Of a stretch of DNA of 64,000 nt, positions 34,701 to 46,000 are shown one piece after another. The number at the start of each line of letters is the position of its first letter. Within the stretch, counting starts at the first letter, position 1. Source of the DNA: Streptomyces sp. SS1-1 (lineage in GTDB: Bacteria > Actinomycetota > Actinomycetes > Streptomycetales > Streptomycetaceae); NCBI RefSeq assembly GCF_008973465.1, contig NZ_WBXN01000004.1, forward strand, positions 124,001 through 188,000. The letters run 5' to 3'. Position numbers and translations under genes: made by a program. The notes below the pieces were generated by a model. That model was not told the DNA's origin, searched no databases, and saw nothing but the letters and a program-made list of their open reading frames with translations.

Positions 34701-37700
34701 ACATCTCGTCGCCGCGCTGCCAGGCGGCCCTCAGCCCCTGGAACACGGGACCGTAGCCGTAGCCGCGGGCGGCCATCGTCTCGTAGACGTCGTCGGCGGG
34801 GAGGGCCGTGGCCCCCGGTGGCGGCCACTGGGTCAGCCCGGCGGAGTCCGTTCGGCCTCCTTGGCCGAGGACTCCGTCCGCGTGGTGGCTCCACGGTTCG
34901 GTGTCCTCGGTGCGTGAGTGGACGGCAACCGTACGACGTCCGTCGGCGCCCGGCGCGCCGACGGACACCTGGATCGTCACGCCGCCCCGGTCGGGGACGG
35001 CCAGCGGGGCGGTCAGCACCAGTTCCGCGAGGGCGTCACAGCCGACTTCTGCGCCTGCGGCCAGCGCGAGCTCGACGAAGCCGGTGCCCGGGAACAGGAC
35101 CGAGTCGCCGACGGCGTGATCGTTCAGCCAGGGATGTGTGTGCGGGGACAGCCGGCCGGTGAACACGACGGCGTCGGAGCCCGCGAGTGGTACGGCTGCT
35201 CCGAGCAGCGGATGCTCGGCCGGGGCCAGCCCGAGCGAGGTGGGTCCGCCGCCGGTCGCGTGCTCGGGTTGCCAGTAGCGCTCACGTTGGAAGGGGTAGG
35301 TGGGGAGGTCGTCGAGGTGGCGTCCGGTGTGGAGGGCGGCGAAGTCGACGTCGGTGCCTCGGGAGTGGAGGGTGCCGAGGGCGGTGAGGAGGGTGTGCGC
35401 TTCGTCGCGGTCGCGGCGTTGCGTGGCGACGGCGTGCACGGCCGGGTCTTCCACCATGGCGGTCAGGACCGCGTCGGGGCCGACCTCCAGGAAGGTGCCC
35501 GCTCCGTGTTCGGTGAGGGTGGTGAGTGCGTCGGCGAAGCGGACCGGCTCGCGGACCTGGCGGACCCAGTAGTGCGGGTCGCGCAGCTCGTCGGTCACCT
35601 TTTGACCGGTCAGGGTCGAGATCAGGGGGATGCGTGGAGCGGAGCAGTGCAGCTGCGAGGCGACTTCGGCGAAGTCGTCCAGCATCGGCTCCATGAGCGC
35701 CGAGTGGAACGCGTGACTGACGCGCAGACGCGTGACCTTGTGGTCGTTCCGCAGTCTCTCGACGGTCCGGGTGACGGCCTTCTCGGAGCCCGAGATCACC
35801 ACGGACCTGGGCCCGTTGACCGCCGCGATCTCCACCCCGTCCACGAGCACCGCTCGTACGTCGGGCTCTTCGGCCCGGACGGAGGCCATCGCCCCGCCGG
35901 CGGGCAAGGCCTGCATCAGGCGTCCTCGTGCGGCCACGAGTCTGGTGGCGTCCGGCAGTGACAGCACCCCGGCGACGTGCGCTGCCGCCAGTTCGCCGAT
36001 CGAATGCCCGGCCACGAACTCCGGCTTGAGACCGGCCGAGTCCAGCAGCCGGAACAGCGCGACCTCGAACGCGAAGAGTGCGGGCTGCGCCCAGCAGGTC
36101 TGCTCCAGCAGACCCGCGTCCTCGCCCCACACGATGTCTCGGAGCGGGCGCTCCGAGTGCTCGTCGAGGGCGGTGACGACCTCGTCCAGGGCATCCGCGA
36201 ACGCCGGGAAGCGAGCCGCGAGTTCCCGCCCCATCCCCAGTCGTTGCGCGCCCTGCCCGGTGAACAGGAACGCCGTGCCGCCCTGCGCCGGTGGCGCCCC
36301 GGTGACGTGGTCGAGCCCTCGCAGCAGCTCCTCGCGGTCCGCGCCCACGACGACGGCCCGGTGTGCGAACCGCGCCCGCCGGGCCAGTGTCGACGCCACA
36401 TCCACCAGGCGCGGACCCTCGTGCCCGGCCGCATAGGACTTGAGCTGACCGGCGTACGCGGTGAGCGCCTCGGGCGTCTTCCCCGAGACCACCCACGCCA
36501 CCGGCACGACATCCCCTTCGGACGGCGCCACCTCGACCGCCGGCGGCTCCTCCACGATCACATGCGCGTTCGTGCCCGTGAGACCGAACGAGGAGACCCC
36601 GGCGCGGCGCGGGCGGCCGTCCCGGGCCTGCCAGGGCCGGGGTTCCGTGACCAGTTCGACCGCGCCGGAGGACCAGTCCACCTGGTGCGACGGCTCGTCG
36701 ACGTGCAAGGTGCGCGGGACCAGGCGGTGCCGCATCGCCAGCACCATCTTCATGATCCCGGCGACACCGGCCGCGGCCTGCGTGTGGCCGATGTTCGACT
36801 TGATGGACCCCAGCCACAGCGGACGGCCCCCGGGACGGTCCTGCCCGTACGTGGCGAGCAGCGCCTGCGCCTCGATCGGGTCGCCCAGCGTCGTGCCGGT
36901 CCCGTGTCCCTCGACCACGTCCACGTCCGCGCCCGACAGCCCGGCGGACGCCAGCGCCTGCCGGATCACCCGTTGCTGCGAGGGGCCGTTCGGTGCGAAG
37001 AACCCGTTGGACGCGCCGTCCTGGTTCACCGCAGTGCCCCGGATCACGGCGAGGACCGTACGGCCGTTGCGCCGGGCGTCCGACAGTCGCTCCACCAGGA
37101 GCATGCCGGCGCCCTCGGCCCAGCCGGTGCCGTCGGCGCCGGACGCGTACGAACGGCACCTGCCGTCGGCGGACAGTCCCCGTTGGCGACTGAACTCGAC
37201 GAGGATCTCGGGGGAGGCCATCACCGCCACGCCACCGGCCAGGGCGAGCGAGCACTCCCCCTGCCTCAGCGCCTGCACGGCGGAATGGAGTGCCACGAGC
37301 GACGAGGAGCACGCCGTGTCGACGGCGACGGCCGGGCCTTCCAGGCCCAGTGCGTACGACACCCGCCCGGCCACGGCGCTGCCTCCGCTGGAGCTGCCGT
37401 AGCCGTAGTCGTGGTACATGACGCCCGCGAAGACACCGGTGGCGCTGCCGCGCAGGGCGCCAGGGTCGATGCCCGCCCGTTCCAGCGCCTCCCAGGACGT
37501 CTCCAGCAACAAGCGCTGCTGCGGGTCCATCGCCAGCGCCTCGTTCGGGCCGATGCCGAAGAAGCCGGCGTCGAAGTCCCCCGCGTCGTGCAGGAATCCA
37601 CCGCCCCGGGCGTAGCACTTGCCGGCCCTGCCCGGTTCGGGGTCGTAGAGGGATTCGTCCCAGCCCCGGTCCGTGGGCAGCGGCGTGAGGGCTTCGTCTC

Positions 37701-40700
37701 CGGCCGCGAGCATGCGCCACAGGTCCTCGGGTGAGCGCACACCACCGGGGAAGCGGCAGGCCATGCCGACGACGGCGATCGGTTCGTCGTCGGCGCGGTG
37801 GCTCGCTCCGGCCGGGGTGGACTTGTCGGGCGAGGTGCCGCCGAGGGTGGCGTCGAGGTGCGCGGTGACCGCGTCGGCGGTCGGGTGGTCGAAGACCAGG
37901 GTGGCCGGCAGGTGCAGGCCGGTCGCGTAGGCCAGCCGGTTGCGGAGCTCGACGGCGGACAGTGAGTCGAACCCGAGTTCGGAGAAGGCGCGGTCCGGCT
38001 CGATCGCCTCGGCCGAATCATGCCCCAGTACGGCGGCGACCTCCGCGCGCACCATGGCGAGCAGGACACTCGCGCGCTCGTCGCCGGTGAGGCCGGCCAG
38101 GCGATCCGACCGCACGGAGCCGGGGGCGGCCGGTGAACGGCGGGGCACGCGGACGACACCGCGGAGCAGGGCGGGCACGTCACCGTTCGCCCGGATCCCG
38201 GCGGCACGGATCTTGAGGGGCACCAGGGTGGGCGGGCCGGGCAGGGCGGCGTCGAGGGCGGCGAGGCCCTCTTCCGCCGTGAGGGCCGGGAACCCCTGCT
38301 GCGCCATACGGTCCAGGTCGTCCTCGGTGAGGGCGGCGCCGAAGCCCGTGTCGAGGCCCCAGAGGCCGTACGCCAGGGATGTGGCGGGCAGTCCCGTGGC
38401 CGCGCGGTGCTCGGCGAGCGCGTCGAGGAACACGTTCGCTGCCGCGTAGCCACCCTGGCCCGCCCCGAGGACCAGTCCACCGGCGGACGAGAACAGCACG
38501 AAGGCGCGGAGGGGCAGGTGCCGTGTCAGTTCGTGGAGATGCCAGGCGCCGTCGACCTTGGGGCGGAGGACGGACTCGAGGCGGCCGGGGTCCAGTGTGG
38601 TGACCAGGCCGTTGTCGACGACGCCGGCCGCGTGCACCACGGCGGTGAGCGGCCGGTCGGCGGGGATCGCGGCCAGTACGGCGGCCAGCGACTCCCGGTC
38701 GGCCGCGTCGCAGGCGGCGATCGTGACCTGGGCACCGAGGCCGGTCAGTTCGGTCGCCAGTGCCGCGGCGCCGGGGGTCTCGGGGCCGCGTCGACCGGTC
38801 AGCACGAGGCTGCGGACGCCGAGCCCGGTGACCAGGTGGCGGGCGATCAAGGCGCCGAGCCCACCCGTGCCGCCGGTGACCAGGACCGTACCGTCCAGGG
38901 GTTCCGGTCGCGGGCCCGCGTCCGCGGTGACGAGCCGGGGCACATACAACTGGCCCTGGCGCAGGGCGACTTCCGGTTCGTCGTTGTGCGGCAGCACCTC
39001 GGGCCAGACGGCGCGGGTCTCGGCGGACGCGTCGACGTCGGCCAGGGCGAAGCGGCCGGGGTTCTCCGCCTGGGCCGCGCGGACGAGACCCCAGACCGGG
39101 GCCGCGGCGAGGTCGACGTGCTCACCCTCACGCGCGGTCACGGCCTGCCGCGTCACGAACACCAGCCGCGAAGCGGCGAAGCGTTCGTCCGCGAGCCAGG
39201 TCTGAACGGCGTGCAGAGCGGCCGACGTCGTGGCCCGCACCGCCGTGGGCACGTCACCGGCAGCCGGCTCCGACGGGAGCAGGACGACGTCCGGCGCTTC
39301 GGTGTCCCCGGCTTCGACGGCCTCGGCCAGGGCGGTGAGGCTGGGGAACGCCGGCTGTCCGAGGTCCGGCGCACCTATGACGACCGAGCGGACGCGACGG
39401 GAGGGGACGGCGGAGGTGAGGTCGGTGGGCTGCCAGCCGACGCGGTAGAGCGTCGCGTCACCGGCCCCGCGCGCCCGGTCGAGCTGCTGCGCCGACACCG
39501 CACGGGACACCAGCGACGTCACGGAGAGCACCGGGCGCCCCGCCTCGTCCGCGATGTCGAGGGTCATGCTGTCGTTCCCTGCCGGTCGCATACGGACGCG
39601 CAGGCTCGTGGCGCCCGGGGCGTGGAGGGAGACGCCGTTCCAGGCGAACGGAATCAGGGTGGCCGCGGCGCCGTCTTCGTCGTCCACGTCCTCCAGCAGC
39701 GAAGCGTGCAACGCCGCGTCGAGGAGGGCGGGGTGCACCGCGCATCGCCGGGCGTCCCGGTGCGCGTCCTCGGGGAGGGTGACTTCGGCGAAGAGTTCGT
39801 CGCCGCGCTCCCATGCCCCGCGCAGGCCCTGGAACACGGGGCCGTATACGTACCCTCGCTCGACCAGTCGGTCGTACGCGTCCTGCGTCGGACGGGCAGT
39901 GGCACCGGGCGGGGGCCACGTGCCGAACAGGCCGGTCGTGAGCGCTGAGCCGGATGTCAGGACGCCCTCGGCATGCAGTGTCCAGGCGTCGTCGGTCGAG
40001 GTGCCGGCGAGCTGCTGCTCTTCGGCCGAGTAGACCGCCACGGTACGGCGGCCGGACCCGTCCGGCGCTCCCACGAGCACCCGGAGGACTCGGGCACCGT
40101 CATCCGGGAGGACGAGCGGGCTGGTGAGCGTCAGTTCGTCGATCCGGTCGCAGTCCGCCTCCTGGCCGGCGCGCAGCACCAGCTCGACCAGACCGGTGCC
40201 GGGGAGCAGCACGCTGCCGAGGACGTCGTGGTCGGTGAGCCACGGCTGGTCCCGGACCGACAGCCGGCCGGTCGCCACGACGGTGCCACTGTCCGGCAGG
40301 GTGACGGCGGCACCGAGCAGCGGATGATCCAGCGCCTTCACCCCGAGACTCGTGGGGTCGCTCCCCAGGACATCGCCGAGCCACGACTCGGCCAGGTAGT
40401 CCTTCATGTCCAGCCAATAGCGCCGGCGTTGGAAGGGGTAGGTGGGCAGGTCGTCGAGGTGCCGTCCGGGGTGGAGGGCGGCGAAGTCGACGTCGGTGCC
40501 ACGTGTGTGGAGGGCGCCGAGGGCCGTGAGGAGGGTGTGCGCTTCGTCGCGGTCGCGGCGTTGCGTGGCGACCGCGTGTAGGGCCGTGTCCTCCACCATG
40601 GCGGTCAGGGCGGTATCGGGGCCGACCTCCAGGAACGTGCCTACGCCGTGTTCGCCGAGGGTGGCGAGGGCGTCGGCGAAGCGGACGGGCTCGCGGACCT

Positions 40701-43029
40701 GTCGGACCCAGTAGTGCGGGTCGCACAGCTCGTCGGTCACCCGCTGACCGGTCAAGGTCGAGACCACCGGGATACGTGGAACGGAGTAGTGCAACTGGGA
40801 GGCGACATCGGCGAAGTCGTCCAGCATCGGCTCCATCAGCGCCGAATGGAACGCGTGACTCACCCGCAGACGCGTGACCTTGTACTCACCTTGCAGACTC
40901 TCGATCGTGCGCGTGACGGCGTCGTCCGAGCCCGATATCACCACCGCCTTGGGGCCGTTGATCGCGGCAATCTCCACACCCTCGGCCAGCACGGGCCGCA
41001 CCACGGCCTCTTCCGCCCGCACGGACGCCATCGCGCCACCCGTGGGCAGCGCCTGCATCAGCCGCCCCCGAGCGGCGACGAGGCGCGCTGCCTCTGCCAG
41101 AGAGAGCACCCCCGCGACGTGGGCGGCCGCCAGCTCGCCGATCGAATGCCCCGCCACGAAGTCCGGCTTCAGCCCGGCCGACTCCAGCAGCCGGAACAGC
41201 GCGACCTCGAACACGAACAGCGCGGGCTGCGCCCAGCCGGTCTGCTCAAGAACGGCAGGGTCCTCGCCCCACACGACCTCGCGCAGCGGACGCTCCAGAT
41301 ACTCGTCCAGGGCGGCGGTCACTTCTTCGAAAGCGGCGGCGAACACCGGGAACCGGGATGCCAGTTCGCGCCCCATGGCCAACCGCTGCGCGCCCTGCCC
41401 CGTGAACAGGAAGGCCAGCCCGCCGTCCACCGGGGACATCGGCCCGACCTGGTCCAGCCCACGCAGCAGTTCGTCGCGATGCGCGCCCACCACCACAGCG
41501 CGGTGCTCGCATCGCGCACGGCCGGCCAGCGTCGACGCCACGTCCACGAGACGTACGCCGTCACGCTGCGCCACATAGGAGCGGATCCGAGCGGCGTACG
41601 CGGTCAGTGCCTCCGGCGTCTTCCCCGACACCACCCACGCCACCGGCGCGGCATCGCTTTCAGAGGGCGGCACTTCGACGGCCGGTGGCTCCTCCACGAT
41701 CACATGTGCGTTCGTGCCGCTGATCCCGAACGACGACACCCCCGCCCGACGGGGACGGCCGTCCTCACCGGCCCACTCCCGAGCCTCCGTGACCAGTTCG
41801 ACCGCGCCCGCGGACCAGTCCACCTGCGAAGACGGCTCATCCACATGCAACGTCCGGGGCACCACGCCATGGCGCATCGCCAGCACCATCTTGATGATCC
41901 CGGCGACGCCCGCAGCAGCCTGCGTATGCCCGATGTTCGACTTGATCGAGCCGAGCCACAGCGGACGGCCGTCGGGGCGGTCCTGCCCGTACGTGGCCAG
42001 CAACGCCTGCGCCTCGATCGGATCGCCCAGGACAGTCCCCGTCCCATGCCCCTCGACGACGTCCACGTCAGCGGCCGACAGTCCGGCCGACGCCAGCGCC
42101 TGCCGGATCACCCGTTGCTGCGAGGGGCCGTTGGGAGCGAACAGGCCGTTGCTCGCCCCGTCGGAGTTGACGGCCGAGCCGCGCACGACGGCCAGGACCG
42201 GGTGTCCGTTGCGCCGGGCGTCGGAGAGGCGTTCCACCAGGAGGACGCCGGCGCCCTCGGCCCAGGCGGCGCCGTCGGCGGAGGCCGCGTACGAGCGGCA
42301 GCGCCCGTCGGGCGACAGTCCCTTCTGACGGCTGAACTCGACGAACGCCTCCGGTGTCGCCATCACCGCGACTCCGCCGACCAGCGCCAGCGTGCACTCC
42401 CCCGCCCTGAGCACCTGGGTGGCCGAGTGCAGGGCGAGCAGGGAGGAGGAGCAGGCGGTGTCCACCGTGACCGTCGGTCCTTCGAGGCCGAGGGTGTAGG
42501 AGACGCGGCCCGAGGCGACGGCGCCGGTGTTCGCGTTGGCCGGGTAGTCGTGGTACATCACGCCGGCGAAGACGCCGGTGCGGCTGCCGTGCAAGGAGGC
42601 GGGGTCGATGCCCGCACGCTCGATCGCCTCCCAGGAGCACTCCAGGAGCAGCCGCTGCTGCGGGTCCATGAGCAGTGCCTCGTTGGGGCTGATCCCGAAG
42701 AAGGCGGGGTCGAACTGGTCAGCGTGGTGCAGGAACCCGCCTCGGCGGACGTACGTCGTCTGCGGTCGCTCTCCTGTCGGGTCGTACAGCCGGTCGGTGT
42801 CCCAGCCGCGGTTGGACGGGAAGTCGGAGATCGCGTCGACGCCGTCGGCGACCAGTCGCCACAGGTCCTCGGGAGAGCTGACGCCGCCCGGGTAGCGGCA
42901 GGCCATGCCGATGATCGCGATCGGCTCCGAGAGGGCCGCGTTCAGCTTCGCGTTCTGCGCACGCAGGAACTCGGTCTCCTTGAGTGAGCTGCGCAACGCG
43001 GCGACGAGCTTGTTGTCGGAGCCGGTCAT
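31735..43029 (-). CDS. Type I PKS, last two modules plus thioesterase
   Basis: The 3764-residue synthase begins with an N-terminal docking helix (1-33). Module 1: KS ~34-455 (Cys193, His328, His368); AT ~538-850 (Ser629 in GHSIGE, HAFH 725, malonyl type); DH ~900-1175 (His934, Asp1104, intact HxxxGxxxxP); KR ~1380-1560 (Tyr1528, loop TGGTGGLG); ACP Ser1689. Module 2: KS Cys1907; AT Ser2343 with HAFH (malonyl); DH His2638/Asp2801 with a Gly-to-Asp change in its motif; KR Tyr3244; ACP Ser3410. TE ~3510-3745 has Ser3593 (GYSSG), Asp3621 and His3721. The two modules should add two malonate-derived double bonds, and the TE then releases the chain, here probably as a macrolactam. Its ATG overlaps the previous PKS stop (ATGA). 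Confidence 0.95.
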   Translation of the reverse strand: MTGSDNKLVAALRSSLKETEFLRAQNAKLNAALSEPIAIIGMACRYPGGVSSPEDLWRLVADGVDAISDFPSNRGWDTDRLYDPTGERPQTTYVRRGGFLHHADQFDPAFFGISPNEALLMDPQQRLLLECSWEAIERAGIDPASLHGSRTGVFAGVMYHDYPANANTGAVASGRVSYTLGLEGPTVTVDTACSSSLLALHSATQVLRAGECTLALVGGVAVMATPEAFVEFSRQKGLSPDGRCRSYAASADGAAWAEGAGVLLVERLSDARRNGHPVLAVVRGSAVNSDGASNGLFAPNGPSQQRVIRQALASAGLSAADVDVVEGHGTGTVLGDPIEAQALLATYGQDRPDGRPLWLGSIKSNIGHTQAAAGVAGIIKMVLAMRHGVVPRTLHVDEPSSQVDWSAGAVELVTEAREWAGEDGRPRRAGVSSFGISGTNAHVIVEEPPAVEVPPSESDAAPVAWVVSGKTPEALTAYAARIRSYVAQRDGVRLVDVASTLAGRARCEHRAVVVGAHRDELLRGLDQVGPMSPVDGGLAFLFTGQGAQRLAMGRELASRFPVFAAAFEEVTAALDEYLERPLREVVWGEDPAVLEQTGWAQPALFVFEVALFRLLESAGLKPDFVAGHSIGELAAAHVAGVLSLAEAARLVAARGRLMQALPTGGAMASVRAEEAVVRPVLAEGVEIAAINGPKAVVISGSDDAVTRTIESLQGEYKVTRLRVSHAFHSALMEPMLDDFADVASQLHYSVPRIPVVSTLTGQRVTDELCDPHYWVRQVREPVRFADALATLGEHGVGTFLEVGPDTALTAMVEDTALHAVATQRRDRDEAHTLLTALGALHTRGTDVDFAALHPGRHLDDLPTYPFQRRRYWLDMKDYLAESWLGDVLGSDPTSLGVKALDHPLLGAAVTLPDSGTVVATGRLSVRDQPWLTDHDVLGSVLLPGTGLVELVLRAGQEADCDRIDELTLTSPLVLPDDGARVLRVLVGAPDGSGRRTVAVYSAEEQQLAGTSTDDAWTLHAEGVLTSGSALTTGLFGTWPPPGATARPTQDAYDRLVERGYVYGPVFQGLRGAWERGDELFAEVTLPEDAHRDARRCAVHPALLDAALHASLLEDVDDEDGAAATLIPFAWNGVSLHAPGATSLRVRMRPAGNDSMTLDIADEAGRPVLSVTSLVSRAVSAQQLDRARGAGDATLYRVGWQPTDLTSAVPSRRVRSVVIGAPDLGQPAFPSLTALAEAVEAGDTEAPDVVLLPSEPAAGDVPTAVRATTSAALHAVQTWLADERFAASRLVFVTRQAVTAREGEHVDLAAAPVWGLVRAAQAENPGRFALADVDASAETRAVWPEVLPHNDEPEVALRQGQLYVPRLVTADAGPRPEPLDGTVLVTGGTGGLGALIARHLVTGLGVRSLVLTGRRGPETPGAAALATELTGLGAQVTIAACDAADRESLAAVLAAIPADRPLTAVVHAAGVVDNGLVTTLDPGRLESVLRPKVDGAWHLHELTRHLPLRAFVLFSSAGGLVLGAGQGGYAAANVFLDALAEHRAATGLPATSLAYGLWGLDTGFGAALTEDDLDRMAQQGFPALTAEEGLAALDAALPGPPTLVPLKIRAAGIRANGDVPALLRGVVRVPRRSPAAPGSVRSDRLAGLTGDERASVLLAMVRAEVAAVLGHDSAEAIEPDRAFSELGFDSLSAVELRNRLAYATGLHLPATLVFDHPTADAVTAHLDATLGGTSPDKSTPAGASHRADDEPIAVVGMACRFPGGVRSPEDLWRMLAAGDEALTPLPTDRGWDESLYDPEPGRAGKCYARGGGFLHDAGDFDAGFFGIGPNEALAMDPQQRLLLETSWEALERAGIDPGALRGSATGVFAGVMYHDYGYGSSSGGSAVAGRVSYALGLEGPAVAVDTACSSSLVALHSAVQALRQGECSLALAGGVAVMASPEILVEFSRQRGLSADGRCRSYASGADGTGWAEGAGMLLVERLSDARRNGRTVLAVIRGTAVNQDGASNGFFAPNGPSQQRVIRQALASAGLSGADVDVVEGHGTGTTLGDPIEAQALLATYGQDRPGGRPLWLGSIKSNIGHTQAAAGVAGIMKMVLAMRHRLVPRTLHVDEPSHQVDWSSGAVELVTEPRPWQARDGRPRRAGVSSFGLTGTNAHVIVEEPPAVEVAPSEGDVVPVAWVVSGKTPEALTAYAGQLKSYAAGHEGPRLVDVASTLARRARFAHRAVVVGADREELLRGLDHVTGAPPAQGGTAFLFTGQGAQRLGMGRELAARFPAFADALDEVVTALDEHSERPLRDIVWGEDAGLLEQTCWAQPALFAFEVALFRLLDSAGLKPEFVAGHSIGELAAAHVAGVLSLPDATRLVAARGRLMQALPAGGAMASVRAEEPDVRAVLVDGVEIAAVNGPRSVVISGSEKAVTRTVERLRNDHKVTRLRVSHAFHSALMEPMLDDFAEVASQLHCSAPRIPLISTLTGQKVTDELRDPHYWVRQVREPVRFADALTTLTEHGAGTFLEVGPDAVLTAMVEDPAVHAVATQRRDRDEAHTLLTALGTLHSRGTDVDFAALHTGRHLDDLPTYPFQRERYWQPEHATGGGPTSLGLAPAEHPLLGAAVPLAGSDAVVFTGRLSPHTHPWLNDHAVGDSVLFPGTGFVELALAAGAEVGCDALAELVLTAPLAVPDRGGVTIQVSVGAPGADGRRTVAVHSRTEDTEPWSHHADGVLGQGGRTDSAGLTQWPPPGATALPADDVYETMAARGYGYGPVFQGLRAAWQRGDEMFAEVALPEQAHAEADRYAVHPALLDAALHAMALTGEDRADAVTMLPFSWSGVTVRAHGARGLRVRITPTGDASVALELADLSGSPVASVGALNLREISPEQLAVLRRGGDPLYRIDWVPIRRAPSTDADADWMAVGRGCEYADLAALVAACDAGTATVPDVVLWRSAPGGTSGVPAGARAALAEALAAVQLWLAEERFAASKLVIVTEGAMSEDSSDLCLEQAPLWGLVRAAQAENPGRFVLADVSRTPNDATEPHPTRTPNDVTGADPTRTPVDLPLLAARAATEPELMLRAEQALVPRLAREQQPPEAPATRPLDPTGTVLVTGGTGGLGALIARHLVTRHAIRHLVLTSRSGPTAPGADHLHAELTALGAEVRIVACDAGDRDALSAVLADIDPAAPLTAVVHAAGAVDDGVVGSLTPQRFETTLRPKLDGAWHLHELTRDLPLRAFVLLSSAGGLVLAAGQGAYASGNVFLDALARYRTAHGLPATSLAYGLWGTETGHGAWLTDADRGRLARQGFPVLDVDEGLAAFDTALVTDRPTLVPVKVDVAALRTRSGELPALVRDLVPVARRRAAAGAADAGDLARRLAGLSDSEQEQELTQMVRAHAAAVLGHDSAQAVDPERDFLELGFDSLAAVELRNRLTAATGLQLSPMAVFDNKNPTALARHLRADLSLPPAAAPAAGEAADTLAELFRAAVLSDQVIKGFDLLRAVADLRPRFTRAADFGPLPDGVRLADGPEEPVLIGISTPMATGGPHQHARLAAAFRGKRPMITLTNPGFTAGEPLPDTTDAVVDYLAESVLRAAGDRPFVLVGYSSGGTLAHATAGHLERVREVRPAGVVLMDTYRVDLEDRDQGRLMEQLTIGLVRKDQAFGLFHSSALSAMNRYFDLVPRFTPEPLEAPVLFVGATESFMPPGTEAGADGDDWRAKPWDPAHHYATVRATHFSMIEDHAAEAGALIEEWISRHALRQGLSSGSGRIQTKDPRGD
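33875..33966 (-). repeat. 36-base tandem repeat inside the KR structural region of the last module
   Basis: CGGTGTCCG recurs at 33883, 33919 and 33955 (period 36, 12 codons), giving about 2.3 imperfect copies of an RTPND-type peptide at residues ~3023-3050. It is in frame and expands a surface linker just before the KR catalytic half. Confidence 0.7.
40427..41330 (-). repeat. AT segment nearly identical to that of another module (copy 1)
   Basis: This ~0.9 kb stretch of the penultimate module's acyltransferase is nearly identical in DNA to 45805-46712 in the upstream synthase, with long exact runs and few silent changes. The identity covers the AT body and the post-AT linker. Confidence 0.75.
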
Positions 43030-46000
43030 CGTTGATCTCCACTCATTCCGGTCGCGTCGAAGTCGTCACGTCCGCCCAGGGCCATGTTGATCAGGGCGTC
43101 GGTGTCCATGTCGTCGATGGAGGGGGCCTCGGCGTCGGCGGGGTCGAGGGGCGCCGCTGCTCCTCCGCCGAGTTCCAGGAGACGTTCCAGGAGGCCCGCG
43201 TCACGCAACCGGCTGATCGGGATGACGTGCAGGAGGTCCCGTATGCGCCGCTCCGCGTCGGGCTCGCCGTCGTCACCGCCGATGGCCAGTTGTGCGGCGA
43301 GTTCGGCGGCCAGAGCGGTGGCGTTCGGATGGTCGAAGACGAGGGTGGGCGGCAGGTGCAGGCCGGTGGCGGCGTTGAGGAGGTTGCGGAACTCGACCGC
43401 GCTCAGCGAGTCGAAGCCGAGCTCCTTGAACGGCCGGGTGGCCGGGACGTCCTGGGGTCCGGAGTGACCGAGGATCGCCGCCGCATGCTCCCTGACGACG
43501 TCGAGCAGTGCGGCTTCCCGCTGGTCCGCAGGGGTGTCCGCGAGGCGGCGCCGCAGCGCGTCGGCCGTGTCCGCCGCGGCCGGTCGTGCTCCGGTGCGCC
43601 GGACGAGGGTGCCGAAGAGAGGCGGCAGGTCGGCTCGGCGCGCCAGGGTCGCGAGGTCCAGCCGGACCGGGACGAGGGACGGTGTGTCGGTGGCGAGCGC
43701 CGCGTCGAGGAGCGCCAGACCGTCCGCCTCCGACAAGGGCCGTACGCCCGTGCCGGCCATGCGGCGGCGGTCGCCGTCCGCCAGGTCGGCCGCCATGCCG
43801 TCGGCGCCGTCCCACAGCCCCCAGGCCAGCGAGTGCGCCGTCAGTCCGAGGGCTCTGCGGTGCGCGGCGAGCGCGTCCAGGAGGGCGTTGGCGGCGGCGT
43901 AGGTGGCCTGACCGGGGTTCCCGAAGACGCCCGCGGCCGACGAGAACAGGACGAACGCGGACGGCTTCGCCGTGCGGGTCAGCTCGTGGAGGTGCAGCGC
44001 GGCATCGGCCTTGGGCCGGAGCACGGCGTCGGCGCGTTCGGCGGTGAGCGAGCCGATCACACCGTCGTCCAGCACACCGGCGGCGTGCACGACGCCGGTC
44101 AGCGGGTGGTCGGCGGGTACCTGGGCCAAGGCGTCGGCGAGCGCGTCCCGGTCGGCGACGTCGCACGCGATCAGCTCGGCATGCGCGCCCGACTCCGCCA
44201 GTTCGGCGACCAGTGCCCTGGCGCCCTCGGCGGCCGGTCCCCGCCTGCTGAGGAGCAGCAGGTGTCGTACGCCATGCGCCGTCACCAGATGGCGGGCGAT
44301 CGACCTGCCGAGCATGCTGGTGGCGCCGGTGAGCACGACCGTCCCGCCCGGGTCGAACGTCGGCCCGCGGTCGGTGGCGGGGGTGGGTGCGGTGTGCCGA
44401 GTCAGCCGTGCCACCCGGACTGCCCCTTTTCGTACGGCCACTTGAGGCTCGTCGGTCGCCAGGGCCGTCCCCAGTGCCGTGAGGTCGTCGAGGTCGGCCA
44501 GCACGATGCGCCCGGGGTTCTCGGACTGTGCCGAGCGCACCAGACCCCACACCGCGGCACCGGCCAGGTCGATGCCGGTCCCCCTGGCTATCCCGTCAGA
44601 TCCATCGGTCGCTTCGATACCGTCGAGGGCGACCGCGTTCCGGGTGACGACGGCCAAGGTGGAACGCGCGTACCGGTCGTCCTCCAGCCAGGTTTGCAGG
44701 ACGCCGAGGACGTGCCGGACCTCCCGGCGCACGGCGTCCGTGGTCCGGCCCGGTGCGGTGAACGTGTCCGTGACCAGGACGACCGTCTCCGGCACGGCGT
44801 CTTCGCTGTCGAGCTGGTCCCAGTATGTCCAGGTGGGCTCCTGCGCCGCCGGGAAGGGGGCCGGCGTCCACGCGAGCTCGAACAGCGCGTCCCGCTCCGC
44901 GGGGCGGGCGGCCGCGATCTCGGCGGTGTCGATCTCGCGCAGCACCAGCGAGTCGATCGAGGCGATCCGCCTGCCTTCCCTGTCGTCGATGCCCAGTGCG
45001 ACGCCGCCGTCGGGTGCCGGAGATATCCGTACCCGCAGCCGTGTGGCACCCGCTCCGGACACCGTGACTCCGGTCCAGGCGAAGGGAAGCCGGATGGCGG
45101 CCGGTCCACCGGCGCGCAGACCGACGGCTTGGACACACGCATCCAGGAGCGCCGGGTGCAGACGGAAGCCCTCCGGCGACACCCCGGCCGTGGGCAGCTC
45201 CACCTCGGCGAAGACCTCGTCGCCGACCGTCCATGCGGCCGTCAGTCCTCGGAAGGCGGGACCGTAGGAGAGCCCGTCGCCGGCCATTCGGTCGTAGCGA
45301 CCGGTCAGGTCGAGCGGAGCGGCGCCGGGCGGCGGCCATGCGCCGCGGACCTCTGGCGGGGCGAGTACGGCGGCGGACGCCCGTACGGTGCCGACGGCGT
45401 GCCGTATCCATGGCAGGCCGGGGACGTCGCCGCGTGCGTGCACGCCGACGGCGCGGGCGCCCGTGTCGTCCGGGGCTCCGACGACGACCTGGACCGCGAC
45501 ACCGCCGTGTTCCGGAATCACCAGGGGTGACTCCAGCACCAGCTCGTCCAGGTGGCCGCACGCGCATTCCTCGGCCGCCGCGATCGCCAGCTCGACGAAC
45601 CCGGTGCCCGGGAAGAGGATCGAGTCGCCGACGACGTGGTCGGCCAGCCAGGGCTGGGTCCGCGTCGACAGCCGGCCGGTGAACACGACCGTCTCCGAGT
45701 CGGCCACCGACACGGCGGCGCCGAGCAGGGGGTGCGCGGCCCGGGTCAACCCGATGGACTCGGGGTCTCCGCCCGCGGTGCCGCCGCTGTTCCAGTACAG
45801 CCGGCGTTGGAAGGGGTAGGTGGGCAGGTCGTCGAGGTGGCGTCCGGGGTGGAGGGCGGCGAAGTCGACGTCGATGCCACGTGTGTGGAGGGCGCCGAGG
45901 GCCGTGAGGAGGGTGTGCGCTTCGTCGCGGTCACGGCGTTGCGTGGCGACTGCGTGTAGGGCCGTGTCCTCCACCATGGCGGTCAGGGCGGTATCGGGGC

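Noticed and set aside
40648-42987. Plus-strand frame of about 780 codons in the PKS
   Set aside because: It lies antisense to intact KS and AT domains, and similar frames recur opposite every module.
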